Below are positions 38,095 through 46,138 of a stretch of DNA of 64,000 bases, piece after piece. The notes below the pieces were generated by a model. It was not told the origin of the DNA, made no database searches, and worked only from the letters and a program-made list of their open reading frames with translations. The position numbers were made by a program, and so were the translations under genes. Source of the stretch: Verrucomicrobiales bacterium (GTDB lineage: Bacteria > Verrucomicrobiota > Verrucomicrobiia > Verrucomicrobiales > V1-33); the NCBI GenBank assembly GCA_028293125.1, contig JAQGPJ010000058.1:38324-102323 (forward strand), read 5' to 3'. The stretch's first letter is position 1, and each line of letters opens with the position of its first letter.

Positions 38095-39312
38095 TCAGCG
38101 CAGGGCTCGGGCCGCCACCACCTTGGCTTTCGGTTTGGCCTTGGCCTTCGCCTCCTCGATCATGGCGTTGCGGTGCACCCACACGCTCTGCACCAGCCCG
38201 AGCAGGAAGAAATTCACCACCATGAAGGTGCCGCCGTAGCTGATGAGCGGCAGCGGGATCCCCGTGATGGGCATGATGCCGATATTCATGCCCACATGCT
38301 CGAAGATATGGGCGAAAAACAGCCCCACGATGCCGGCCACCACCAGCCGCCCCGCCTGATCCCGCGCGAAGAACGACACCATGATGCACATCGTCAGCAT
38401 GAAGAGAAAACCGATGATCATGATGGCCGCCCCGCGGAAACCAAACGACTCCGCCGCGGAGCCGAAGATGTAGTCCGTATGGGCGGTGCTTTTGGAGGTC
38501 AGGCCCAGCTGCAGCATGGACTTCTGACCGGGCGGCAGGTTGTTGGGGTCAGTGCCCTTCCCCTCCCAGCCGGCGGACCCGATGCCGATCTGCAGATTGG
38601 TGGCGGCGTATCCATCCCCCTTCACATCCACCTCCCGGCCCATCAGCATGTCGATGGGCACCTGAATCCGCGCACGCTGGTAGTCCTTGAGTTTGAAATA
38701 AAACACCGGGGGCAGGATGGTGAGACCGATGAGGGCCACCGCGACCAGACAGCGGAAGGGGATGTTCCCCACCAGCAGCATCACCGCCACGATGGGGATC
38801 ATCACCAGCGCGGTGCCCAGGTCCCCCTGCTTCACCACCAGGGCAAACGGCACGGCGAACACCAGCCCGGCGGCCATGAAGCGCATCAGATAGTGCCGCA
38901 GCCACGGAATGTACTTGTGGGCCTCCCCCAGCAGCACGCCCAGCAGGAGGATGGTGGCCATGACCGCCAGCTGCGCCGCTTGGACGGAGACCCCGCCGAT
39001 GTTGATGCTGATCACCTGCCCGTGAGTGTCCTTGCCTTTGAGCCCCTGCAGGACCAGCAGCCCCAGTCCCGCCACGTAGAGCGGCAGACAGGCCCAGCGG
39101 ATCCATTTATAATCCACCAGGGCCGCGCCGAAAAAGACCACGATCCCGATGAGCGCCCAGCGGATCTGGGTGTTCCACTGGTTGGCGATCCCCGGCTCCG
39201 GTCGAAAATGAACCGCGCCGTAAATGGAGTAAATCCCCATGGCCGCCATGAGGAGCATGGAGGCGAAGAGGATCCAGTGAAGGCCGAAAAACTTGCGGAG
39301 GAGCGGGGTCAT
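38095..39312 (-). CDS. rodA: rod-shape-determining SEDS glycosyltransferase RodA
   Basis: RodA polymerises peptidoglycan in the elongation complex with a class B penicillin-binding protein. The 405-residue membrane protein has about ten hydrophobic segments and the SEDS signature blocks: KQGDLGTALVMIP, QIGIGSAGWEGKG (RodA rather than FtsW type), HTDYIFGSAAESFGFRGA and GIMPITGIPLPLISYGGTFMVVN. The C-terminal tail is unusually Lys/Ala-rich (AKAKAKPKAKVVAARALR) and cytoplasmic. No mreBCD or PBP2 gene is adjacent in the visible part, so the usual mre cluster is split here. A 74-base gap separates it from the upstream ABC ATPase gene on the same strand. Confidence 0.93.
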   Translation of the reverse strand: MTPLLRKFFGLHWILFASMLLMAAMGIYSIYGAVHFRPEPGIANQWNTQIRWALIGIVVFFGAALVDYKWIRWACLPLYVAGLGLLVLQGLKGKDTHGQVISINIGGVSVQAAQLAVMATILLLGVLLGEAHKYIPWLRHYLMRFMAAGLVFAVPFALVVKQGDLGTALVMIPIVAVMLLVGNIPFRCLVAVALIGLTILPPVFYFKLKDYQRARIQVPIDMLMGREVDVKGDGYAATNLQIGIGSAGWEGKGTDPNNLPPGQKSMLQLGLTSKSTAHTDYIFGSAAESFGFRGAAIMIIGFLFMLTMCIMVSFFARDQAGRLVVAGIVGLFFAHIFEHVGMNIGIMPITGIPLPLISYGGTFMVVNFFLLGLVQSVWVHRNAMIEEAKAKAKPKAKVVAARALR

Positions 39313-39386
39313 GACCCTGGGGGAAAGCGGTGAGGGTAAGGCACAGGCAGGATGCGGGAAACAGCGGATTCCGTCCAGTTCTGTTG

Positions 39387-40184
39387 TCAGCCCAGAGTGG
39401 GCACGGCGGCAAGAAGATTGCGGGTGTATTCATGCTTGGGCTCCCGGCAGACCCGCTCCGCGGGACCGGACTCCACGAGGCGCCCGTGGTGCAGCACCAG
39501 AATTTCGTCGCTGATGTGCTCCACCACCGCCAGATCGTGGCCGATGAAAAGGTAGGTCAGCCCCAGTTCCTCCTGCAGGTCCTGCAGCAGGTTGATGATC
39601 TGGGCCTGAATGCTGACATCCAGCGCGCTTACGGCCTCGTCGCAGATGATGAAGGACGGCTCCACCGCCAAGGCGCGGGCAATGCCGATCCGCTGGCGCT
39701 GGCCGCCGCTGAACTCCCGGGGCCGGCGGCTTAGAAAACCGGGGTCCAGCCCCACTTTCCGCAGCAGGTCCTCGGCCTTCCGCCGGCGGTCGGCGCTGCT
39801 GAGTTTGGGAAAATGAATCTCCATGGGCTCCGTCAGCGTCTGGCCAATAGTCAGCCGGGGGTTCAGGGATCCGTAGGGATCCTGGAACACCATCTGAATC
39901 TCCTTCCGCAGCGGCTTGAAGGCGGCCTCGTTCAGAGTGGCAATCTCCCGCCCGTTGAAGCGCATGCTGCCGGAGGTGACCGGCTGCAGCTTCACCAGCG
40001 CCCGTGCGATGGTGGTTTTGCCGGAGCCGCTTTCCCCCACCAGGCCCACGGTTTTTCCCTTCGGCACCTGGAAGGAGACATCGTCCACTGCCTTCACCCA
40101 TTGCGGTGCGCCCTTCTGCGTCCAGCGGTGAAGCAGGCTCCGCCTGACCGGAAAAGCGACCGTGAGGGAATCAACTTGGAGCAT
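39387..40184 (-). CDS. oligopeptide-type ABC transporter ATP-binding protein (OppF/DppF-like)
   Basis: The 265-residue ATPase shows Walker A GESGSGKTT at 50-58, the family block MVFQDPYGSLNPRLTIGQ, the signature FSGGQRQRIGIARAL and Walker B FIICDEAVSALD, followed by the switch FIGHDLAVV. These are the marks of OppF/DppF ATPases, which drive peptide or nickel uptake as heterodimers with OppD. The C-terminal oligopeptide-family extension is short. No OppD, permease or binding protein gene is in the neighbourhood, so its partner must be elsewhere or it works as an orphan. It might share a transcript with rodA, 74 bases downstream. Confidence 0.92.
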   Translation of the reverse strand: MLQVDSLTVAFPVRRSLLHRWTQKGAPQWVKAVDDVSFQVPKGKTVGLVGESGSGKTTIARALVKLQPVTSGSMRFNGREIATLNEAAFKPLRKEIQMVFQDPYGSLNPRLTIGQTLTEPMEIHFPKLSSADRRRKAEDLLRKVGLDPGFLSRRPREFSGGQRQRIGIARALAVEPSFIICDEAVSALDVSIQAQIINLLQDLQEELGLTYLFIGHDLAVVEHISDEILVLHHGRLVESGPAERVCREPKHEYTRNLLAAVPTLG

Positions 40185-40354
40185 GGAGCAGGCGAAAACC
40201 CGAGTGTGCGGCGGTCCGCGCGAAGTGCAATCGCAGCCTGCGGCCCAGCCTTAAAAAGGAGTTCACCATCCTGGACCGCGCCTCCGCCGCCACGTGGACG
40301 GCGGGACCCGGTCCGGGATGGAGTGCCGTTTCTGTGCCGGCAGGGGCCCTCACT

Positions 40355-42475
40355 TCACATATTCAGCGCCGCGGCGGCGAAGGCATAGGCGTCGGCAGTC
40401 TCCTCCAGCGCCTTGAGGGTCGGTTTGCCCGCGCCATGGCCGGCGCGCAGATCCACGCGGATAAGGACGGGGGCTTCTCCCGCCTGCGCATGCTGCAGTT
40501 CAGCAGCGTATTTGAAGCTGTGGGCGGGATACACCCGGTCATCGTGGTCGCCGGTCATCACCATCACTGCGGGGTAGCGCGTTCCCGGCTTGATGTTGTG
40601 CAGCGGGCTGTACTGGTAAAGGGTGCCGAAATCCGAGGAGTCATCGGGGCTGCCGTACTCCTCCTGCCACGCCCAGCCGATGGTGAATTTGTGGAAGCGA
40701 AGCATGTCCTGCACGCCCACGGCGGGCAGCGCGCAGCCGAAGAGGTCAGGCCGCTGGTTCAGGCAGGCGGCCACCAGCAGGCCGCCGTTGCTGCCGCCCT
40801 GGATGGCCAGACGGGAGGGACGGGTCCATTTTTCCCGGATCAGGAATTCGCCGGCGGTGATGAAGTCATCGAAGACCGTCTGCTTGCGGTGCTTCATACC
40901 GGCCTCATGCCAGGCCTTGCCGTATTCGCCGCCGCCCCGCAGGTTCACTTGGGCGAAAACACCGCCCATCTCCAGCCACGCCAGGCGGCTGGGGGAGAAG
41001 GCCGGGGTCAGGGAGATGTTGAAGCCGCCGTAGCCATAGAGCAGCACCGGATTGTTGCCGTCCTTCACCAGTCCCTTTTTGTGGAAGAGGAACATGGGCA
41101 CTTTGGTGCCGTCTTTGGAGGGATAGAACACCTGCTCCACCTCCAGCGTGCTCAGATCGAAATCCACCTTGGTCTCCGCATACTTTTCGCTTTTCAGGGT
41201 GGCGGTGTTGAATCGGTGAATGCTGCCCGGATCGGCGAAGCCGGTCACGCCATAGAAGACTTCGGTGTCCGACTGCAGGCCGCCAAATCCACCGGCGGTG
41301 CCGTAGTTCGGCAACGGAACGGTGCCCACCTGCTTGCCGTCCGGGCTGTAAATGGTGATGTCGTCATGCGCGTCCACCATGCGCTCCACGATCCATTTTC
41401 CCCCGCGCAGGTGGGCGGAGGTGATCACCTGCGGGGTCTCCGGAATGATGGTGCGCCACTGATCGGGGGCCGGTTTGGCCACATCCAGCGCGATGAGCCG
41501 CTTGTTCGGCGCGCCTTGGGTGGTGACAAAGTAGAAAGTGCCGCCTTCCGTGCCCACCAGATCGTATTCCGAGTCGAAGGAGGGCAGCAGTTCCACCACG
41601 GGGGCGGCGGGACCGGCCTGAAGATCACGGTAGAAGACAGCGTTCTCCGCCTTGGTGCCCTGGCTGACACCGATGATGAGGTAGCGGCCGTCCTCCGTCT
41701 CGCCGGCGCTGAGGCCCCATTTCGGATGGTCGGGGCGCTCGTAAACCAGGGTGTCCTTCTCCTGCGGCTCGCCCAAGCGGTGGAAATACAGCTTTTGATT
41801 GAGATTCTGCTCCTTCAGTTCCTGACCCGGCGCGGGGGCGGCGTAGCGTCCGTAATAGATGCCGTCGCCCTTTTTGGACCACGATCCATTGGTGAATTTC
41901 ACCCAGCGCAGCTCGTCCGGCAGATCCTTGCCGGTTTCCACCTCGCGGAATTTCCAGCGCTCCCAGTCACTGCCGGCCTCCGACAGCCCGTAGGCCAGCA
42001 GTTTGCCGTCCTCCGTGATGTCGTGCCCCTTCAGCGCGATGGTGCCGTCGGCGGACAGGGTGTTCGGGTCCAGGAGCACGTGCTCCTCGGCGTTGGGGGC
42101 ATCCTCCCTCCAGTACATCACGGCTTGGTTCTGAAGGCCGGTCTTCCGGCTGTAGAACAGCCGGCCCTTGATTTTCCGGGGCACGCCCAGCTTGTCGTAG
42201 TCCTGAAGCTTTTTGAGACGGTCCAGCAGCGGGGCGCGGCGGGGCAGCGCATGGAGGTGGTCGGTGGTGGTTTTGGCCTCGGCCTCCACCCAGGCGCGGG
42301 TCTCCGGGCTGTCGATATCCTCCATCCAGCGGTAGGGATCGGCCACCTTCACCCCGTGCAGCACATCGGAAGTGTCCGCACGGCGGGCCGGCGGATAGGT
42401 GATGGAGCCGGCGTGGGAAAAAGCGGAGGTCACAAGCAGGGAGCAGGCGGTGAGGCTGAGGTGGAAGGGTTTCAT
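40355..42475 (-). CDS. prolyl oligopeptidase (S9A), exported
   Basis: This serine peptidase cleaves after proline in short peptides. The 706-residue protein has a signal peptide (to about residue 23, SAFSHA), a seven-bladed propeller region (about 70-440) and the C-terminal alpha/beta-hydrolase domain. The start of the mature part carries PYRWMEDIDSPETRAWVEAE, a family mark. The catalytic triad is in place: Ser562 in GGSNGG, an Asp at 645/646 in GDHDDRVYP, and His680 in GHGAGK. Export suggests a role in digesting external or periplasmic peptides. It is divergent from glpX with 123 bases between. The ATG at 42475 begins the signal peptide. Confidence 0.94.
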   Translation of the reverse strand: MKPFHLSLTACSLLVTSAFSHAGSITYPPARRADTSDVLHGVKVADPYRWMEDIDSPETRAWVEAEAKTTTDHLHALPRRAPLLDRLKKLQDYDKLGVPRKIKGRLFYSRKTGLQNQAVMYWREDAPNAEEHVLLDPNTLSADGTIALKGHDITEDGKLLAYGLSEAGSDWERWKFREVETGKDLPDELRWVKFTNGSWSKKGDGIYYGRYAAPAPGQELKEQNLNQKLYFHRLGEPQEKDTLVYERPDHPKWGLSAGETEDGRYLIIGVSQGTKAENAVFYRDLQAGPAAPVVELLPSFDSEYDLVGTEGGTFYFVTTQGAPNKRLIALDVAKPAPDQWRTIIPETPQVITSAHLRGGKWIVERMVDAHDDITIYSPDGKQVGTVPLPNYGTAGGFGGLQSDTEVFYGVTGFADPGSIHRFNTATLKSEKYAETKVDFDLSTLEVEQVFYPSKDGTKVPMFLFHKKGLVKDGNNPVLLYGYGGFNISLTPAFSPSRLAWLEMGGVFAQVNLRGGGEYGKAWHEAGMKHRKQTVFDDFITAGEFLIREKWTRPSRLAIQGGSNGGLLVAACLNQRPDLFGCALPAVGVQDMLRFHKFTIGWAWQEEYGSPDDSSDFGTLYQYSPLHNIKPGTRYPAVMVMTGDHDDRVYPAHSFKYAAELQHAQAGEAPVLIRVDLRAGHGAGKPTLKALEETADAYAFAAAALNM

Positions 42476-42598
42476 GGTGGTCCGGAAAATGCGGAGGCCC
42501 CTCCCAAACACAAAATCCCCCTCGACGACAGCGGAAACCCTCGGCTAGAACTGGCCCCGGCTTTCCCGTTTTTATCACTTCATTCATCATCACCGCCC

Positions 42599-43642
42599 AT
42601 GCAGGACACCGAACGCACCATCGAATTTGAATTTGTCCGTGCCACGGAGAACGCCGCCCTCACCACCGTCCACTGGCTGGGCCGGGGGGAGAAGGAACTG
42701 GCCGACGCCGCCGCCTGCGACGCCATCTACGGGGTGTTCGACAAGGTTAACATCTGCGGTGAGGTCATCATCGGCGAGGGCATCAAGGACAACGCCCCGG
42801 GGATCTTCCTGGGCGACCAACTGGGCACTTGGACCCCCGGCAGCCCGCATTTCGACATCGCGCTGGACCCCATCGACGGCACCAGCAATCTGGCCAACGG
42901 CATGCCCAACTCCATCTCCGTCATGGCCGCCAGCGAGGTGAACGTCAGAAACGGGCAGAAGCACAACATGCGGAACCTGCCCAGCTTCTACTCCCACAAG
43001 CTGGCCTACGGACCGGATGTCATGGAGGCCATCGCCAAGGGCATGGAGCCCATCTCCCTGGACGACCCGCTGGAGAAGACCCTGCCCCGCATCGCCGAAG
43101 TGCTGGGCAAGCGTGTGCAGGAACTGGTGGTGGTGACCATGAACCGCCCCCGCCACACCGGCTTTATCGAAACCATCCGCAAGGTCGGCTCCGCCCTGCG
43201 CCTGATCCAGGACGGCGACATCGCCGCCGCCGTGGCTCCCTCCCTGCCGGACACGGGCGTGGATGTCTACGTCGGCGTCGGCGGATCCCCGGAGGGCGTG
43301 CTCACCGCTGCGGCCCTGAAGTGCCTGGGCGGCGGCATGCTGCTGCGCATGGCCCCCCGCGATGAGGAGGAGAAGGCCGCCCTGCTGGACGGCGGAGAGA
43401 CGGAGCTGGACCGCGTCTTCGGCATCGACGATCTGGTCACCGGCAACAGCGCCCTCTTCTGCGCCACCGGCATCAGCGACAGCTCCCTGCTCCCCGGCGT
43501 GAAGCTGGTGGGCAGCAAGGCCATCACCCACAGCATCCTCATGCGCGCCCGCAGCCGCACCGTGCGCTACATCCGCGCCGTCCACGACCTCAAGGCCAAG
43601 ACCGTCCACCTCCGGAGCGACCGGAGTGACCACGCGCTGTGA
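42599..43642 (+). CDS. glpX: class II fructose-1,6-bisphosphatase
   Basis: GlpX removes the 1-phosphate of fructose-1,6-bisphosphate in gluconeogenesis. The 347-residue length and motifs fit: NICGEVIIGEGIKDNAPG near 51-68, metal- and substrate-binding DPIDGTSN at 90-97, ALRLIQDGDIAAAVAP and GVGGSPEGVLTAAALKC. The ATG at 42599 opens the family N-terminus (RTIEFEFVRATENAALTT). The same frame is open for more than 2 kb upstream, antisense to the prolyl oligopeptidase gene; that part has no family similarity and is not included. No operon partner is seen downstream, where mgtC is convergent. Confidence 0.96.
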   Translation: MQDTERTIEFEFVRATENAALTTVHWLGRGEKELADAAACDAIYGVFDKVNICGEVIIGEGIKDNAPGIFLGDQLGTWTPGSPHFDIALDPIDGTSNLANGMPNSISVMAASEVNVRNGQKHNMRNLPSFYSHKLAYGPDVMEAIAKGMEPISLDDPLEKTLPRIAEVLGKRVQELVVVTMNRPRHTGFIETIRKVGSALRLIQDGDIAAAVAPSLPDTGVDVYVGVGGSPEGVLTAAALKCLGGGMLLRMAPRDEEEKAALLDGGETELDRVFGIDDLVTGNSALFCATGISDSSLLPGVKLVGSKAITHSILMRARSRTVRYIRAVHDLKAKTVHLRSDRSDHAL

Positions 43643-43736
43643 GGGAGAGTGCCTGGCACAGCGTGGCGGCGCATGGCTCCGGCTGAATCAATCGGTGCAA
43701 TGAAGCATTAAAATCTTTCCGGAGGCCGCGCGGGCC

Positions 43737-44243
43737 TCACTTCAGGGATTTATCGTATTTCACCATCACCTTCTGGAGGGTGTTCAGAATGAACAGCGTC
43801 ATCAGTGTGGCCCCAACCGCCAGAATGTAGCGGTCGATGGCCACCGCCACCCCAAGGGCGGAAGTGCAAAGCAGCGAGGCCGCAGTGGTCAGGCCCTGGG
43901 GCTGGGCTCCATCGCCTCCCCGGAAGATGGTGCCCGCGCCCAGAAAGCTGATGCCGGTGGCCACGGCACCGATGATATGGATGGGATCGGCGCGGACCGC
44001 CTCCGGCTTGTAATAGTGGGCGGAGTCCATGATCAGAAACTGCCCCAGCTTCACAAACAGCATGGCCGACAGGCAGACCAACATGTGGGTGCGCAGGCCC
44101 GCCTGCTTGCCGGAGGCCTCGCGCTCCCAGCCCAGCAGCCCGCCCAGCGCCAGGGCCACCAGGGCCTGTCCCAGCACAAACAGCTCCTCCTGCCAGTGGA
44201 CGAAGGCGCTCATGAATAATATCCCGTTCATGGCCGGTGTCAT
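43737..44243 (-). CDS. MgtC/SapB family membrane protein
   Basis: A 168-residue inner-membrane protein with four to five hydrophobic segments. Family blocks are clear: ALALGGLLGWEREASGKQAGLRTHMLVCLSAML and HIIGAVATGISFLGAGTIFRG, followed by GLTTAASLLCTSALGVAVA. It ends shortly after the membrane part and so lacks the C-terminal ACT-like domain of Salmonella MgtC. Roles proposed for the family include magnesium homeostasis and F-ATPase regulation. The start is uncertain; three ATG codons lie between 44243 and 44213. A GC hairpin overlaps the stop codon (43722-43738). It is divergent from the ABC exporter pair, whose ATPase gene starts 100 bases away. Confidence 0.88.
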   Translation of the reverse strand: MTPAMNGILFMSAFVHWQEELFVLGQALVALALGGLLGWEREASGKQAGLRTHMLVCLSAMLFVKLGQFLIMDSAHYYKPEAVRADPIHIIGAVATGISFLGAGTIFRGGDGAQPQGLTTAASLLCTSALGVAVAIDRYILAVGATLMTLFILNTLQKVMVKYDKSLK

Positions 44244-44343
44244 AATTGTCACTGGGTCTCCGGGCAAGCCCGCAGCTGACGCGGATGCGGATTGCCTGTG
44301 GAATGCGATTGCCCGCCCGCGCGGCCCGGTCACAGATCACGGC

Positions 44344-45093
44344 ATGTCTGAACCTGTTTTAGTGGTGGACCGCCTGCATCGGATGTTCGGTGAATCCGTG
44401 GCCTTGGAAAATCTGAGCTTCTCGTTGTCCCGCGGCGAGGTGGTGGGCCTGCTGGGGGCCAATGGCGCGGGAAAAACCACGGCCATGAGCATCATCCTCG
44501 GCCTGACGACGGCCACTTCCGGCAGTGTGAGCATCTTCGGCATGGACCCGCTGAAAAACCGCATCGCCGTCCTGCGCCGCACCAACTACGCCTCCGCCTA
44601 CACCGACCTGCCGGGCAACCTTTCGGTCGCCCAGAATCTGCGGGTCTTCGCCGGCATCTACGGGGTGAAAAAACCCGTGCCGAAAATCCATGAACTGCTG
44701 GAGATGCTGGAGATCGCCCATCTGAAGGACCGCACCACCGGTCACCTCAGCGCCGGGGAGTCCACCCGGCTGCACCTCTGCAAAGCGCTGCTGAACGACC
44801 CGGAACTGCTGCTGCTGGATGAGCCCACCGCCAGCTTGGACCCGGATATCGCGGACAAGGTGCGGAAAATCCTCCGCCGCATCCAGCAGGAGCGCGGCAT
44901 CGCCATCCTCTACACCTCGCACAACATGCGGGATATCGAGGAGGTCTGCGACCGTGTGATTTTCATGCACCAAGGCAAGGTGGTCACCGAGGGCAGCCCC
45001 GCCCAGGTGATCAGCCGCTTCAATGAGACCTCCATGGAGGACGTCTTCATCCGCATCGTGCGTGACGGCGATCTGGAGGCGGTCGGCAAATAA
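44344..45093 (+). CDS. ABC-2 exporter ATP-binding protein
   Basis: The 249-residue ATPase has Walker A GANGAGKT at 38-45, signature LSAGEST in place of LSGGQ, Walker B LLLLDEPTASLD and the switch YTSHNM. The short length and order resemble NodI/CcmA-type ATPases that partner ABC-2 permeases. The permease gene starts 97 bases downstream on the same strand. The substrate is unknown; members of this group export polysaccharides, lipids or drugs. The start at 44344 fits the alignment of the first strand (VLVVDRLHRMFG). The signature deviation (A for second G, E for Q) is not rare in this branch. Confidence 0.93.
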   Translation: MSEPVLVVDRLHRMFGESVALENLSFSLSRGEVVGLLGANGAGKTTAMSIILGLTTATSGSVSIFGMDPLKNRIAVLRRTNYASAYTDLPGNLSVAQNLRVFAGIYGVKKPVPKIHELLEMLEIAHLKDRTTGHLSAGESTRLHLCKALLNDPELLLLDEPTASLDPDIADKVRKILRRIQQERGIAILYTSHNMRDIEEVCDRVIFMHQGKVVTEGSPAQVISRFNETSMEDVFIRIVRDGDLEAVGK

Positions 45094-45190
45094 ATAGAGT
45101 TCCCTGAGTTCCCACCCCTGACCGGCCTGCCGGCAACTGCATCCCCGTTCCCATCTTTCCATCCTTCCCCCTTCTTCACCTTCCTTTTCC

Positions 45191-45991
45191 ATGTCTCCCG
45201 GTGTCATCCAAGCCCTCGTTCTGCGGCACTTGTATCTTTACAGGCGGAATCCCATCCGGCTGGTGGAGCTTCTCTTCTGGCCCATCATGGAGATGATGGT
45301 CTGGGGGAATCTCTCCGTGTGGCTGGATAAATCCAAAGGAGGGGCGCAGATCCCCACCTTCATTCCCTACCTGATCGGCGGGGTCATCCTGTGGGATGTG
45401 CTTTTCCGCGCCCAGCAGGCGGTGGCCATCTCCTTTCTGGAGGATGTGTGGACCAAGAACCTGGTCAACATCCTCGTGGCCCCCGTGCGCCCGCTGGAGT
45501 ATGTGATCTCCGGCTGCATCGTCGGCCTGCTGCGCATCGGCGTCACCGTCATTGTGCTCTCCATCCTCGCGGCGTCGGCGTTTCATTTCAATGTGCTCCA
45601 GTTCCACTGGAACCTGGTGCCGTTCTTTGGCCTGCTGATGCTGTTTGGCTGGACACTGGGGCTGATTTCCTCCGCGCTGATTCTGCGCTGGGGACAGGGG
45701 GCGGAGTCGCTCGCGTGGGCGGTGCCCTTCCTCATCCAGCCCGTCGCCGCCGTTTATTATCCCATCGGGGACCTGCCCTGGTGGGCACAAACGCTGGGCT
45801 GGCTGCTGCCCTGCACTCCGGTCTTTGAAGGCATGCGCGGCGTGCTCAGCCACGGCACCGCCGACCTCCGCCTGCTGGGCCTCTCCGTGGTCTCCAATCT
45901 CGTCTGGATGGCCTTCGGCGCCGGCATCTATCTTTATGTCCTCAACGCCGGCCGGCGGAACGGCACGCTCACGCGGGTGACCTCGCATTGA
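45191..45991 (+). CDS. ABC-2 type transporter permease
   Basis: The 266-residue integral membrane protein has six hydrophobic segments (roughly residues 20-40, 58-80, 105-130, 138-162, 176-195 and 232-255), with the family blocks NPIRLVELLFWPIMEMMVWG near the N-terminus and FLIQPVAAVYYPIGDLPWWAQ in the second half. The latter matches the ABC-2 transporter signature region. It should form the channel for the ATPase encoded 97 bases upstream. The pair is bounded by divergent mgtC and convergent gcvP. Substrate unknown. Confidence 0.92.
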   Translation: MSPGVIQALVLRHLYLYRRNPIRLVELLFWPIMEMMVWGNLSVWLDKSKGGAQIPTFIPYLIGGVILWDVLFRAQQAVAISFLEDVWTKNLVNILVAPVRPLEYVISGCIVGLLRIGVTVIVLSILAASAFHFNVLQFHWNLVPFFGLLMLFGWTLGLISSALILRWGQGAESLAWAVPFLIQPVAAVYYPIGDLPWWAQTLGWLLPCTPVFEGMRGVLSHGTADLRLLGLSVVSNLVWMAFGAGIYLYVLNAGRRNGTLTRVTSH

Positions 45992-46076
45992 TAACGGGCA
46001 TCAATACTCCGGCAAAGCCAGGCCGCTGACCGTTCATGATGATGTCTGTAACGCACGCCCTCACAAGCCGGGCACA

Positions 46077-46106
46077 GGGGGCGGAAAGCCTGGCCATTCC
46101 GCCCCC
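46077..46106. repeat. perfect inverted repeat between convergent genes
   Basis: GGGGGCGGAA (46077-46086) pairs with TTCCGCCCCC (46097-46106) around a ten-base loop. It lies between the convergent permease and gcvP genes and could end transcription from either side, although no T-run follows on either strand. Confidence 0.55.
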
Positions 46107-46138
46107 GCCAAGCAGTTCATAACCGTCCACCCATCCGC

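Noticed and set aside
40334..42598. Very long open frame in front of glpX (over 750 residues)
   Set aside because: It is antisense to the prolyl oligopeptidase gene, whose triad and propeller are clear. The residues are His/Gln/Gly/Ala-rich, typical of frames opposite GC-rich genes.
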